Below, in pieces: positions 27,511-36,959 of a stretch of DNA of 63,361 bases. Source of the DNA: Paenibacillus pinihumi DSM 23905 = JCM 16419 (GTDB lineage: Bacteria; Bacillota; Bacilli; Paenibacillales; Paenibacillaceae); assembly GCF_000422505.1 (NCBI RefSeq), contig NZ_AULX01000035.1, positions 1-63,361 on the forward strand, in the 5' to 3' direction. The stretch's first letter is position 1. The number at the start of each line of letters is the position of its first letter. The notes beneath the pieces are model-generated. The model was not told the origin of the DNA, ran no database searches, and saw nothing but the letters and a program-made list of their open reading frames with translations. A program made the translations under genes and the position numbers.

Positions 27511-30455
27511 TTTGCGGCATCCTCCCATTCATAAGGTCTGTCAATTTGGGGAATGTCAAGGCTTCTCCCCTTGATCCCAAAGTCATTCTGCTTGCGGTTC
27601 ATCTCCCGCTGCAGAGACAGATTGGCCTGCTCTAGCGATTCCTGCGCCGGAATTCCGTCAAGCACGGTACGGTTCCAGGCAAATTCCATTTCCCTTGAGA
27701 GGAAGTAATAACCGGGAATATACGGCAAATTTTTCGCCCAGCGCGTCTGCTCTTGAATCGCCTTCAGGTCCTCGCTCGGCCAGCCCAGCGAGCCCATGGC
27801 GTTGACATTGGCTGTGTTCCAGCGGAATTCCAGACCGTAGAAGGATTCGATATCCTTGGCGTATTGCGCCTGCACCTCATCTGAAGTCCACCACTTCAGG
27901 AATTCCCACGCCTCGTCTTTGCGTTCGCTCTTCTTCATGATCATCGCCCCGCTGATGCCTTGAGGCGACCAGCGCTCGATCTCGCCGCTGCTGCCTTGAA
28001 TACCAGGGAGCGGCGCCATTTTCCAGTGCCCCGTAATCTCCGGAGCAGCCACCAGAAGCTGGACATACGTATTGAAGTCTGCAACCCCGATCGGAATGTC
28101 ACCATCCCGGAAGTGTTGGAAAAAGGCCGGAATATCAATTGGCAAATTGTATTTTCGGAACAGGTCAACCCAGCGGTTGAATGCCTGTTGGCCGCCTGCG
28201 CTCATCAGATTGCTCTTGAGGCCGTCCGGTGAATAGACCTCTGCATCATGCTGGAAGAACAGGGTCGGGAAGTCCCCTTTCGGAAAGCTCATCGTCATGC
28301 CGTTCTCCTGCAGCGTTGGCAGAATGTCAAACATATCATCCCATGTCTGCGGAACCTTGAGGTTCAACTGCTCCAGAATATCCGTCCGGTAGAACAGCAT
28401 CTGGAAGTTCTGTACCTCAGGGAGCCCGTATACACCGCCGTCATAGCTCATCGCCCGTCTGACGCCCGGAATGAAACGCTCGTTGACTTCCGGGAAGCCC
28501 GGGTAGCCTGATAAATCCTCTGCCGCACCCCTCATGGCAAAGTCGGCAGGGGTCGATTCAGCGATGCCCAGCGCCAGATCCGGCACGTCTCCGGCTGCAT
28601 TGCCGAGGATCAGAATATTCGGGTTGGTCATCAGATTAATATTGACCTCAATGCCCGTCCGCGGAGTGAAGTCCTGGTCGACCAATTCCCGCAGCAGCTC
28701 GACATAGTCGCGTCCCCGCTGTACCCAGACAGTTATCGCCTCCTTGCGGTTATGCTTGCGGACATCATAGTCCAGAATAAAGGAGTTGACGAACTCACCA
28801 AGCGAATAAGGGATGCGCGATAACACGGAAGCGGTCTTTAGACCCGTCTTCGTCCCCGGCGTCTTCACAACAATGTAATCCAGCAGCAGCGGCTGTTGAG
28901 TCAGCGTCGCCATCCATGTGCCGATATTATTCTGAATAGTGGAGAAATCATTAATCCGGTTCGGAATTTCGTCCACGTCCTCCAGCATTTTGTCCAGCAG
29001 CGCAACCGATGAATTGATCGCCTGTGACAAATCCGAGTTTTTGCGGTTCATTCCGTTCATATAATCCTGAATTTCTCTCAGCCTGTGGATGAAACCCTCG
29101 ACTTTGTTATGAATATCCGGCTCCAGCCGCAGCATATTCCACGTACGGGTAGAATCCGTATTGCTGTCAAAGGCAGACTTGCTGTAGTTCCCTGTCAGCA
29201 GGCGCAGGTGACGGTCAAAATCCGCCAGATCGTCCAGCGCAGCCTTGAGGGCGAGGAACAGCGGCTGTACTGTTGAGGAATCAGCCGTCATGCGCAGCGT
29301 GTGCTTGCCCTCCTCCAGATAAAAACGGTATGGCACGCCTTCATCATCAGCAAGGGGGACAATCTCAAATTCCTTATTCGTATCCACGCCGTAATGAAGC
29401 ATCTCCCTGAACGGGACAGCGCCGTCAATTGCAATGGTCCGGTAAGCATAGAAGCCGTTCCGGTAATTCTGGTACGCCTTCATATCCAGCTCATACCAGC
29501 CGTTATGCGGTACAGAGAACTCCCATTCCACCCATTCGCCCGGAAGACGCCAGCGGTTGCCGCCCAGCACATTGTAGGTAATGCGGCCCTTGGGATTGGG
29601 TGAAATCTCAGGCTCCGACCAGAAGTCCGTCTGTATGGACAGACTCGACTTTTGCTTGAATTGCTCTGCTTCAATGACCTGATGCCAGCCTATCGCCTCT
29701 GTATCTGCCGGATGCGAGCTCTTGTAGCTCTCATAGGACAGAATCTGGTTCCGCGGGCGGAAGGTCAGCTGCTTCAGCGCCACGCCCTCCTTCACCCCGA
29801 CGAGCCGCAGCGTATGCTCCCCCTGCTCCAGCCGGTACAGCAGCGGCTCCGGAGAAGCGGAAAGGTTATCCGCCGTCTTGGTGAACCATCCCCTGATCTC
29901 CTCCTGCGGCGGCCGGATCTGCTGCCCGATTTCATTGCGGTCATACGGGAATTTGGAATCTTTCCATAATCGCTGCAGCTCGATCCGCTCCGACTCGGCG
30001 AAGGGGTAGCTGCCATCGATCTGAACACCGCGGATTACCGCGCTGTTGCCGCCTTCCAGCGGCTGATAGCCAATTTCCAGCTCATACCAACCGGCGTTTG
30101 GCGCCTGGAACTTCCATTCCACCCATCCCCGGTCATTGTCCCAGCTCAGTGCCTGCTGCTCTTCTCCACTGCCCGTTTGCAACACCGCTTCAGGTGCGGA
30201 AGCTGCGTAGTCAGACGGCACAATATCGATGGGGGATGACGCTGCGTTGTCTTCGAATGCTTCCGGGTGCTGAAGCATCAGCTTGGCGTAGGGAAGCCTC
30301 GAATCACGGGACTCGTAGGACAGCAGCTGCTTTGTCTGAACGTTGCTGTTGTAGAGAACCGGCTGTTCAGCGGAAACCCACACGTAAAGGCCGGCGATAA
30401 CTGCTATTGCCAAAGCAAACCGGATCGTAAGTGACCACACTCTGCGCCTTCTCAT
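27507..30455 (-). CDS. Very large membrane-anchored solute-binding protein with two CBM-like modules
   Basis: 982 residues, about twice the length of a usual sugar-binding protein. An uncleaved-looking N-terminal membrane segment (12-28, no lipobox) is followed by two related beta-sandwich modules (about 90-240 and 255-415) that share the pattern WVEWxF..P..GWYEL. A helical linker (about 420-570) comes next, then a family 1 binding-protein domain (about 590-960). The modules look like carbohydrate-binding or carbohydrate-sensing folds. It presumably presents glycans to the first permease pair. Its start overlaps the ATPase stop by four bases. Confidence 0.88.
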   Translation of the reverse strand: MRRRRVWSLTIRFALAIAVIAGLYVWVSAEQPVLYNSNVQTKQLLSYESRDSRLPYAKLMLQHPEAFEDNAASSPIDIVPSDYAASAPEAVLQTGSGEEQQALSWDNDRGWVEWKFQAPNAGWYELEIGYQPLEGGNSAVIRGVQIDGSYPFAESERIELQRLWKDSKFPYDRNEIGQQIRPPQEEIRGWFTKTADNLSASPEPLLYRLEQGEHTLRLVGVKEGVALKQLTFRPRNQILSYESYKSSHPADTEAIGWHQVIEAEQFKQKSSLSIQTDFWSEPEISPNPKGRITYNVLGGNRWRLPGEWVEWEFSVPHNGWYELDMKAYQNYRNGFYAYRTIAIDGAVPFREMLHYGVDTNKEFEIVPLADDEGVPYRFYLEEGKHTLRMTADSSTVQPLFLALKAALDDLADFDRHLRLLTGNYSKSAFDSNTDSTRTWNMLRLEPDIHNKVEGFIHRLREIQDYMNGMNRKNSDLSQAINSSVALLDKMLEDVDEIPNRINDFSTIQNNIGTWMATLTQQPLLLDYIVVKTPGTKTGLKTASVLSRIPYSLGEFVNSFILDYDVRKHNRKEAITVWVQRGRDYVELLRELVDQDFTPRTGIEVNINLMTNPNILILGNAAGDVPDLALGIAESTPADFAMRGAAEDLSGYPGFPEVNERFIPGVRRAMSYDGGVYGLPEVQNFQMLFYRTDILEQLNLKVPQTWDDMFDILPTLQENGMTMSFPKGDFPTLFFQHDAEVYSPDGLKSNLMSAGGQQAFNRWVDLFRKYNLPIDIPAFFQHFRDGDIPIGVADFNTYVQLLVAAPEITGHWKMAPLPGIQGSSGEIERWSPQGISGAMIMKKSERKDEAWEFLKWWTSDEVQAQYAKDIESFYGLEFRWNTANVNAMGSLGWPSEDLKAIQEQTRWAKNLPYIPGYYFLSREMEFAWNRTVLDGIPAQESLEQANLSLQREMNRKQNDFGIKGRSLDIPQIDRPYEWEDAAK

Positions 30456-31579
30456 TGTGCATCCCCTTTGAGTGAGACTGAATCGCCGGATTGTTCCTCA
30501 AAGAAATGAACCTTGTTCATCGCGAAGGAAACCAGAAGCTTGTCGTCCTTCCTGTGGAGCTTGTCAGGATCGGTGCGGACGATTACCGTCTGCTCCCCCA
30601 ACCTGACGTAAACATAGGAATCCGCACCGGTAATTTCCGTCATCTCCACCTCGCAGCGCACCCAGCCTTCCTCTTCCTCCCTGCCTGTATCCGCTTTCAA
30701 AAGCGCATGTTCAGGACGCACGCCCATTATGAAGCTAATACCGTTCCTGTCCCGGTTAAAGCCCGGATAATGGTGCTCTGGAACCGGCAGCTTAATCCGT
30801 TTGTTCACAAAATAAAAGCGGCCATCCTCCCTGGTAACTGAACCCTGGATAAAATTCATTTGCGGCGAGCCGATAAAGCCGGCGACAAACAGATTGGCCG
30901 GCTGGTCATACAGCTCACGGGGCGGCGCCACCTGCTGAATGATTCCGTCCTTCATGACCACGATCCTAGTCCCCATCGTCATCGCTTCCACCTGATCATG
31001 CGTGACATAGACTGTCGTCCGCTTAAGCTCGCTTTGCAGCTTGATGATCTCCGCACGGGTCTGGGCGCGCAGCTTGGCATCGAGATTGGAGAGCGGCTCA
31101 TCCATGAGGAATACTTGCGGCTCCCTGGCGATTGCCCTGCCAAGCGCCACCCTTTGCTTCTGGCCGCCGGAGAGCTGATTCGGCTTGCGCCCGAGCAGAT
31201 GGGAGATTTCCAAAATTCTGGCCACCCGGTTTACTCTCAGCTCAATATCATGCTTGGCGGTTTTGCGGAGCTTGAGACCGAGCGCAATATTCTCATAGAC
31301 CGATAAGTTCGGGTATAATGCATAGTTCTGGAATACCATCGCAATGTCTCTGTCTTTTGGCGATAGATAGTTGACATACTTGTCGTCGATGTACAAATCC
31401 CCTTCTGAAATTTCCTCCAGACCGGCCAGCATGCGAAGTGTTGTAGACTTGCCGCAGCCGGAGGGACCGACGAGTACGAGAAACTCCCCCTCTTCAATGG
31501 ACAGGTGGAAATCGTTGACCGCCGGCCGGGCTTCACCCTTGTAGCGCTTGTAGACATGATTGAATGTAATGCTTCCCAC
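30452..31579 (-). CDS. MalK/UgpC/MsmX-type ABC ATPase
   Basis: 375 residues from the GTG at 31579, seven bases after GGGAGG; an in-frame ATG 141 bases upstream has no comparable site and would add a non-homologous tail. Walker A GPSGCGKST, signature LSGGQKQRVALGRA, Walker B VFLMDEPLSNLDAKLR, His-loop VYVTHDQVEAMTMG, and a C-terminal regulatory OB/TOBE region with GVRPEHALL. It is the first gene of the nine-gene operon. It is the only importer ATPase of this type in the window, so it may energise several of the four permease pairs, as MsmX does in Bacillus subtilis. Confidence 0.94.
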   Translation of the reverse strand: MGSITFNHVYKRYKGEARPAVNDFHLSIEEGEFLVLVGPSGCGKSTTLRMLAGLEEISEGDLYIDDKYVNYLSPKDRDIAMVFQNYALYPNLSVYENIALGLKLRKTAKHDIELRVNRVARILEISHLLGRKPNQLSGGQKQRVALGRAIAREPQVFLMDEPLSNLDAKLRAQTRAEIIKLQSELKRTTVYVTHDQVEAMTMGTRIVVMKDGIIQQVAPPRELYDQPANLFVAGFIGSPQMNFIQGSVTREDGRFYFVNKRIKLPVPEHHYPGFNRDRNGISFIMGVRPEHALLKADTGREEEEGWVRCEVEMTEITGADSYVYVRLGEQTVIVRTDPDKLHRKDDKLLVSFAMNKVHFFEEQSGDSVSLKGDAQ

Positions 31580-31649
31580 CCTTGTTCCTCCCTTCCATAA
31601 CCTTAGAGTCAGATTTTCTTTTAATGCTACCATTATGAAAGGAAGTAAA

Positions 31650-31696
31650 AATATAGGTTGATCTATGCTTTTACAGTCAATATTTAGCTTTATCCT
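31650..31696 (-). promoter_or_regulatory. Candidate promoter and shared AGGATAAA-type motif upstream of the sugar operon
   Basis: On the minus strand AGGATAAAGCTAAA (31696-31683) lies next to TTGACT (31680-31675) and a weak TATATT (31655-31650; the 19-base spacing is long). The 14-base motif recurs with one difference upstream of the importer at 45.8 kb, so it may be a binding site of a YesN-type regulator. Confidence 0.4.
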
Positions 31697-31762
31697 TTGA
31701 GCGGCCCATAGAGTTTCCACAGCTTGTCAGAGAAGTCATGTACGGAAGCTGCCGGACAAGGC

Positions 31763-31806
31763 AAAAAAGGTGTCCGAAGCCGCCTTGGGCAGCTTCGGGA
31801 CACCTT
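31763..31806 (-). terminator. Rho-independent terminator after the lipoprotein gene
   Basis: A hairpin with arms of about 12 pairs (GGTGTCC then GAAGC, one bulged base) is followed on the minus strand by six T residues. It closes the transcript of the binding lipoprotein at 31822-33432. Confidence 0.85.
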
Positions 31807-31821
31807 ATATCATGCGCGTTG

Positions 31822-33432
31822 TTATTTCCAGAGAGCGAGGCGCTCCTGGTATTTTTCAGTGAAAATTTTCTCGATTTTGTCCGCATGATTTGCATTCAAA
31901 TTTGTAATGAGTTTATTGTACAGCTGGTCCACATCGCCAGCAGACTCCGCATAAACCATCGAGGTAAAGGCCTTGTCGGTCAGATCTTTGATCTTCTGCT
32001 CCACCAGCGCTTCCGGAGTTCCGCCGTCCGGTCCCAAATTGTCATAGATGGAGGTATCCCAGGTCGAATTCTCCATGGATACCAGCGCGTGTTTGCTGAT
32101 CGGATCCCTGTCATATTTAGCTGCCAAGTCATACGGTGTTCCGTCTGAGCCATTGCCATTCTTGATGAACCAGGTCCACTTGCGGATACCCGTCGCCTTC
32201 GCATACTCGTTCCAGTTATCGCGGAAGCCCTTGAGCACCTCCGGATGCGGCACATGTTTGCCGTCTGCCATATCCCAGTGCTCGCCCTCCAGTCCCCATT
32301 GCAGTAAATATTGACCCTCCTCGCTAACCAGGAAATCCATGAACTTGAGCGTCTCCTCCGGATGCTTGTTCGCAACCGTAATACCTATCGCATCCCAGCC
32401 AAGCGAGCTTCGGGGGCCATAAGTCGTCTCAGCGGGATTTACACCCGGCGCAATGACCTTGAAGGCGTAAAACTGCTTATCCGTATCCTCGCCGTTCTGT
32501 TGTCTGAGCAGCCGGTTCGGCTCGCTTGGCAGTCCTCCTCCTGAAGCAAATACCCGTCCGCTCGCGAGCTTCTGCTCAAAAATCTGGGACTTGTTCACCG
32601 CCCATTCCCCGTCAAGCAGACCTTCTGTGCTTAGCTGATTGATAAATTTCATCATCTCTGCATAGCGCGGATGCCGGATATCGAGCATGACCTTCCCGTC
32701 CTGCTCATAATAATTTTTCATGCCGTACATGCCCTTGAACGTCCCGACGACGGTTGGCATATGATCAGAATTCAGCGTCAGCGGGATTGATGGCTTGCCG
32801 TCAACCGCCGGATAGTTATCCCGGAACTTGCGCAACAGCCCGATGAACTCCTCCTGAGTAAAGCTCTCTCCCTTAAGGGCCTTGTCGCCAAAGCCGAGCT
32901 CTTTCAAGATATCCATCCGCATATTGAAACTCCAGCCCGGATCGGTATCCATGTCATACCAGTTGTTCAAATAATAGTTTTTGCCGTCCTTGTACCGGCT
33001 CTTGTTCAGAATATCCCCGTACATCTTCTTGATATTCGGCCCAAACTGCTCAATCAGATCATTCAGCGGAACGAGTGCTCCAGCGGCAATATATTTGTTG
33101 ACAATGTCGCTGCGGCGGTCCATCAGGACAATATCGGGCAAATCGTTGCTTGCCAGCATCAGGTTCAGCTTCTCCTCCGGATTGCCTGTCGGCTGCTGGA
33201 TTTTGATCGTCACGCCCGTCCTGCGGATAATCTCCTTGGCAACCGGATTATCAAACTGGTCGCCTGTATTTTTATCAAAGAAGGTGAGGGTTATCGGCTT
33301 GCCGGGCTCTGCCCCGGACCCGCCAGCAGCAGAGTCGCTTTTCCCTCCTGAGCACGCCGTCATTGTCAACGAAATGAGAAGCAGTAAGGATATCGTCCAG
33401 CGTATCCGGTTATTCCTTAACACATCCAGCAT
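31822..33432 (-). CDS. LplA/LipO-type sugar-binding lipoprotein
   Basis: A 536-residue lipoprotein (lipobox MTAC, Cys27; then a Gly/Ser linker) of the large LplA/YtcQ group of solute-binding proteins that work with LplB/YtcP permeases. Typical are TFFDKNTGDQF near 50, the NLMLASNDLPDIVLMD segment near 95 and KFMDFLVSEEGQYLL near 390. It follows the two permeases and the GH4 enzyme but is separated from them by a 121-base palindrome, so it may be expressed at a different level. Confidence 0.93.
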   Translation of the reverse strand: MLDVLRNNRIRWTISLLLLISLTMTACSGGKSDSAAGGSGAEPGKPITLTFFDKNTGDQFDNPVAKEIIRRTGVTIKIQQPTGNPEEKLNLMLASNDLPDIVLMDRRSDIVNKYIAAGALVPLNDLIEQFGPNIKKMYGDILNKSRYKDGKNYYLNNWYDMDTDPGWSFNMRMDILKELGFGDKALKGESFTQEEFIGLLRKFRDNYPAVDGKPSIPLTLNSDHMPTVVGTFKGMYGMKNYYEQDGKVMLDIRHPRYAEMMKFINQLSTEGLLDGEWAVNKSQIFEQKLASGRVFASGGGLPSEPNRLLRQQNGEDTDKQFYAFKVIAPGVNPAETTYGPRSSLGWDAIGITVANKHPEETLKFMDFLVSEEGQYLLQWGLEGEHWDMADGKHVPHPEVLKGFRDNWNEYAKATGIRKWTWFIKNGNGSDGTPYDLAAKYDRDPISKHALVSMENSTWDTSIYDNLGPDGGTPEALVEQKIKDLTDKAFTSMVYAESAGDVDQLYNKLITNLNANHADKIEKIFTEKYQERLALWK

Positions 33433-33487
33433 AGTAACGCCCCCATATTGTAGAATACTTGCACTTAGGTGATTTAATCGCCACTTC

Positions 33488-33608
33488 GTAAAAGTTTGGG
33501 CTTCCGATCGCTGTTGTCCCCGGATTTCTTAAAGTTTCAACCCTTATTCAAGTGGGAAATCCGGGGACAAATGCGAACGCTGCCGCTTCTACAACTCCAA
33601 ACTTTTAC
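33488..33608. repeat. Nested inverted repeat, possible dispersed palindromic element
   Basis: Outer arms GTAAAAGTTTGG (33488-33499) and CCAAACTTTTAC (33597-33608) are perfectly complementary. Inner arms TGTCCCCGGATTT (33515-33527) and AAATCCGGGGACA (33557-33569) are also perfect. The segments between the arms differ in length (15 against 27 bases). The element fills the gap between the GH4 gene and the binding lipoprotein and has no T-run, so it is not a plain terminator. It may attenuate transcription, stabilise mRNA, or be a REP/MITE-like repeat. Confidence 0.85.
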
Positions 33609-33628
33609 TACGCCAGCTCCACCTCGCT

Positions 33629-34927
33629 CTAGTTTTGCAGATAGGACAGGAACGGACGGTTGGCCTCCATCATCTCATCGCACATCTTCACGATATCATC
33701 GATCGACAGTTCGGAAGAGGTATGCGGGTCCAGCATGGCCGCATGATAGACATGCTCCCGCTTGCCCGTTAAGGCAGCCTCGATCGTCAATAGCTGCATA
33801 TTAATATTCGTCCGGTTGAGCGCAGCACATTGCGGCGGCAGCTCGCCGAAGCGGGTAGGAAGTATGCCGCCGGCACTGACAAGGCACGGTACCTCGACGC
33901 AAGCCTTTTCCGGCAGATTGCTGATCAATCCCCCGGTATTGAGCACATTGCCGGCAATCTCATACGGAATATTGGTCTCCATCGCCTCCATAATGTAAGA
34001 GGCATACTCATGCGAGCGCTCATGGCCGAGGTTTTTGTTCTCAATCATCCCATTGACCTCCTGCCAATATTCCGCCTTGCCGCGGCCCCAGTTCTTGTAG
34101 CCGTCTGTCGGCAGACTGTATTTCTCTTTCAGCTCCGGATAGTGCCGCTTATGGTAGTACGGGACATATTCGGACCCATGTGAGCTGGATTCTGTGACGA
34201 AATAGCCGAACCATTTCATAAAGTCATAGCGCACCATGTCGGGATGGAGATCAGTTCGCTGTGCAGCACGCCGCCGGATTTCCGGATACAAATCAACGCC
34301 ATTACGGGTAATCTCCAGCAGCCACGCCTGGTGGTTAATACCGCCGATGCGCCAGCGTACATCCGCCGTGTCCATGCCAAGTCCCTCAAGCAGCTCTCTG
34401 GCACAGGTCTGTACGCTGTGGCATAACCCGACGGTCTTGATTCCGGTAGCCTGAATCATGGCACCAGTGACGATGGCCATCGGATTTGTGTAGTTGAGCA
34501 GCCAAGCATCGGGACATACCTCCTCCATATCCTTTGCCATATCCAACATGACAGGAATGGTGCGAAGACCGCGGAACAAGCCGCCCATGCCGAGCGTATC
34601 GGCAACCGTCTGGTACAGCCCGTATTTCTCAGGGATTTCGAAATCCGACATAATAGTCGGGATCAGCTCTCCGACAGCAATGGCATTAATGACATAATCG
34701 GCTCCGCGCAGCGCTTCCTTGCGGTCGGTATACGCTTGAACCGTAGCTTTGCCGCCGAGGTTCTGATTGAGATTTTGCAGCATTTTCTCCGATTGGCCCA
34801 GCCGCTCGATGTTGATATCGTACAAGGCCATATGCGAGCCTTCTAATGAAGGCGTTTTCATACAATCGCCCAAAATATTTTTTGCAAATATTGTACTTCC
34901 CGCTCCGATAAATGCGATTTTTGGCAT
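33629..34927 (-). CDS. melA: GH4 family alpha-galactosidase (MelA-like)
   Basis: 432 residues of the NAD- and Mn-dependent GH4 family, which cleaves glycosides by an oxidation/elimination mechanism in the cytoplasm. Seen: dinucleotide-binding FIGAGST (6-12), Asn149-Pro in NYTNPM, metal ligands Cys169 in GLCHSVQ and His199 in GINHQ. The CHS motif points to the MelA alpha-galactosidase branch, not the LplD/alpha-glucosidase branch, where CHE is seen. It follows the permease pair and would hydrolyse imported alpha-galactosides. Other GH4 specificities cannot be excluded. The ATG at 34927 follows AAAGGAG. Confidence 0.9.
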   Translation of the reverse strand: MPKIAFIGAGSTIFAKNILGDCMKTPSLEGSHMALYDINIERLGQSEKMLQNLNQNLGGKATVQAYTDRKEALRGADYVINAIAVGELIPTIMSDFEIPEKYGLYQTVADTLGMGGLFRGLRTIPVMLDMAKDMEEVCPDAWLLNYTNPMAIVTGAMIQATGIKTVGLCHSVQTCARELLEGLGMDTADVRWRIGGINHQAWLLEITRNGVDLYPEIRRRAAQRTDLHPDMVRYDFMKWFGYFVTESSSHGSEYVPYYHKRHYPELKEKYSLPTDGYKNWGRGKAEYWQEVNGMIENKNLGHERSHEYASYIMEAMETNIPYEIAGNVLNTGGLISNLPEKACVEVPCLVSAGGILPTRFGELPPQCAALNRTNINMQLLTIEAALTGKREHVYHAAMLDPHTSSELSIDDIVKMCDEMMEANRPFLSYLQN

Positions 34928-34951
34928 CGTTGATTTCTCCTTTAGAATTTA

Positions 34952-35845
34952 TTAATTTTTCACAGCGCCAAGCAGCATGCCTTTGAGGAAGAAACGCTGC
35001 AAGAACGGATACACCAATATAATCGGGATCGTCGCTACCATCGTCACCGTCATGCGGATGCTCTCGCTGGTGACCGGAATTTTCTTGTTCTCATTGGCCA
35101 GCTGCTGCGCCTGGGATAGCATATCCCCCGTCTGGAACTGATTGAGTATTTTGACCAGGACAGCCTGCAAAGTTTTGAGATCGGGGTTGTACGTATAAAT
35201 ATAGGAATCATACCATGCATTCCAATGGAAGATGGCCGAGAACAGGCCAACTGTCGCCATAACGGGAATACAAACGGGCAGTATCACTTTGATAAAAATC
35301 TGAATGTCCTGCGCGCCATCCATTTCCGCCGACTCCTCCAGCTCTCTGGGGAGCTGCTCCATATAAGTCCTGACCAGCACCATCCAGAAAATATTAATGA
35401 GGCCGGGGAACAGAAAGACGAGGAAGCTGTCGATCAGGCCAAGCGACTTGATGATCATATACGTAGGGATGAGCCCTCCGCTAAAATACATGGTGAAAAT
35501 AAAGAACAGCCCAATGCCCCTGCCGCCTACCAGATCCCGCTTGCTGAGCGGATAGGCCAGCAGCGCGATACAAATCATCGACAGCGGTACGCCAATCAGC
35601 GTCCGTAATAACGTGACTTGAACCGAGGTTACGATCTCCGGGTTGGCAAATACCGTCCGGTAGCTCTCCAGGCTGATCTCTCTTGGCCATAACAAGAAGC
35701 CGCCTCTTAGCGAATCAGTCCCGTCATTAATGGACAAAATGAAAATTTGCCAGAAGGGAAAGAATGTAACGGCAAATAAAGCAATTAAAAATCCATACAG
35801 CAGCACATTTCCTGTCCAGTGTACCACGCGCTCACTTCTTTTCAT
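34952..35845 (-). CDS. Carbohydrate ABC permease, YtcP/LplC-like
   Basis: A 297-residue YtcP-type permease, six helices, EAA loop LEESAEMDGAQDIQIFIKVILP near 190, and the family ending FLKGMLLGAVKN. It forms a pair with the LplB-like permease upstream. Start ATG 35845 follows AAAGGAGC. No ATPase is encoded in this operon. Confidence 0.94.
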   Translation of the reverse strand: MKRSERVVHWTGNVLLYGFLIALFAVTFFPFWQIFILSINDGTDSLRGGFLLWPREISLESYRTVFANPEIVTSVQVTLLRTLIGVPLSMICIALLAYPLSKRDLVGGRGIGLFFIFTMYFSGGLIPTYMIIKSLGLIDSFLVFLFPGLINIFWMVLVRTYMEQLPRELEESAEMDGAQDIQIFIKVILPVCIPVMATVGLFSAIFHWNAWYDSYIYTYNPDLKTLQAVLVKILNQFQTGDMLSQAQQLANENKKIPVTSESIRMTVTMVATIPIILVYPFLQRFFLKGMLLGAVKN

Positions 35846-35919
35846 TTCCTGCTCCTTTCTATCCGCTTGACCGTTCTCCTTCCTGCAATCCTAATCTGCT
35901 GCGGCAGTCTCAGATACCG

Positions 35920-36864
35920 TTAGAACAGGGAATTGCTCTTCATTCTTCTGGCCAGCGAGTTCACCCCCAGCACCAGCAGGAAAGCGACAATAGACTTGAA
36001 CAGCCCGACTGCTGAAGCATAGGAGAACATGCCGTTCTGAAGGCCATAGCGGAAGGCATACGTATCAAGGACATCCGAATAGTCGCGGTTAAGTGAATTG
36101 CCGAGCAGATAATACTGGTCAAAGCCTGTATTGAGCAGGTTGCCCACAGCAAGGATAAGCAGGATGACGATAGTCGGCTTCAGCATCGGCAATGTAATGT
36201 AGGCCGCCTGCTTGACTCTCCCGGCCCCGTCCACTCTTGCCGCCTCATACAGCTCGGGGTTGATCGAGGCGATCGCCGCCAAATAAATAATAGAGTTGTA
36301 GCCCATGTCCTTCCACGTATTCGCACCGGCCACAATGCCCCAGAAATACCGCCCCTCCTGCATGAACAGAATACTGTCGCGGGTCAACCCCAGCAGTTTG
36401 AGCAATTCATTCACTAGTCCGTCCGCAGACAGCAGCGTTACGAAAATATTCGCCGCAATGACCCAGGATATAAAGTAGGGCATGTAGGAGACCGTCTGTA
36501 CGACCCGCTTGAAGGCCATATACCTCACCTCATTCAGCGCCATCGCAATGACGATCGGCACGACGAATCCGATTGCAATGCTGAGCACGCTGGAGACGAG
36601 CGTATTTCGCATAATTAGGAAGAACTCATCGCCCGCAAAAAACAGATTAAACCATTGCAGCCCGACAAATTTGCCTCCGAAAAACGAGGACCAGAATTTA
36701 CCCAGCGTCGGCTGGTAGTCAATAAAAGCCATATACAGGCCAACCATCGGGCCATAAGCGAACAAGACTGACCATAAAAAGGCTGGAACAAGCATCAGAT
36801 ACAAGTAACGCTGCTTGATGATTCGTTTGCGCTTCGCAGGTGAAATCCAATGCCACGCATTCAA
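35920..36864 (-). CDS. Carbohydrate ABC permease, LplB-like
   Basis: A 314-residue LplB-type permease: basic N-terminus, first helix YLYLMLVPAFLWSVLFAYGP, six helices, EAA loop YEAARVDGAGRVKQAAYITLP near 215, typical ending ARRMKSNSLF. It starts at a TTG (36864) behind GAGGTGG. It is the first gene of a minus-strand operon facing away from a YesN/YesM pair, which is the usual arrangement for a system controlled by its own two-component regulator. Confidence 0.94.
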   Translation of the reverse strand: MNAWHWISPAKRKRIIKQRYLYLMLVPAFLWSVLFAYGPMVGLYMAFIDYQPTLGKFWSSFFGGKFVGLQWFNLFFAGDEFFLIMRNTLVSSVLSIAIGFVVPIVIAMALNEVRYMAFKRVVQTVSYMPYFISWVIAANIFVTLLSADGLVNELLKLLGLTRDSILFMQEGRYFWGIVAGANTWKDMGYNSIIYLAAIASINPELYEAARVDGAGRVKQAAYITLPMLKPTIVILLILAVGNLLNTGFDQYYLLGNSLNRDYSDVLDTYAFRYGLQNGMFSYASAVGLFKSIVAFLLVLGVNSLARRMKSNSLF

Positions 36865-36959
36865 CCTACCACCTCATTTCATTTGTTGCATACTTCGATC
36901 GGCCGTCTGTTTCTATTATCAGCCCCTCTCAGGGCAATAATCTATAGCGGGATTTTATG

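Noticed and set aside
33488..33608. The palindrome as a simple Rho-independent terminator
   Set aside because: The arms are separated by 29-97 bases and no T-run follows on either strand.
33629..34927. GH4 gene as LplD-type alpha-galacturonidase, as in the Bacillus lpl operon
   Set aside because: The neighbours are Lpl-like, but the metal-binding motif is CHS, as in MelA, not the CHE of LplD.
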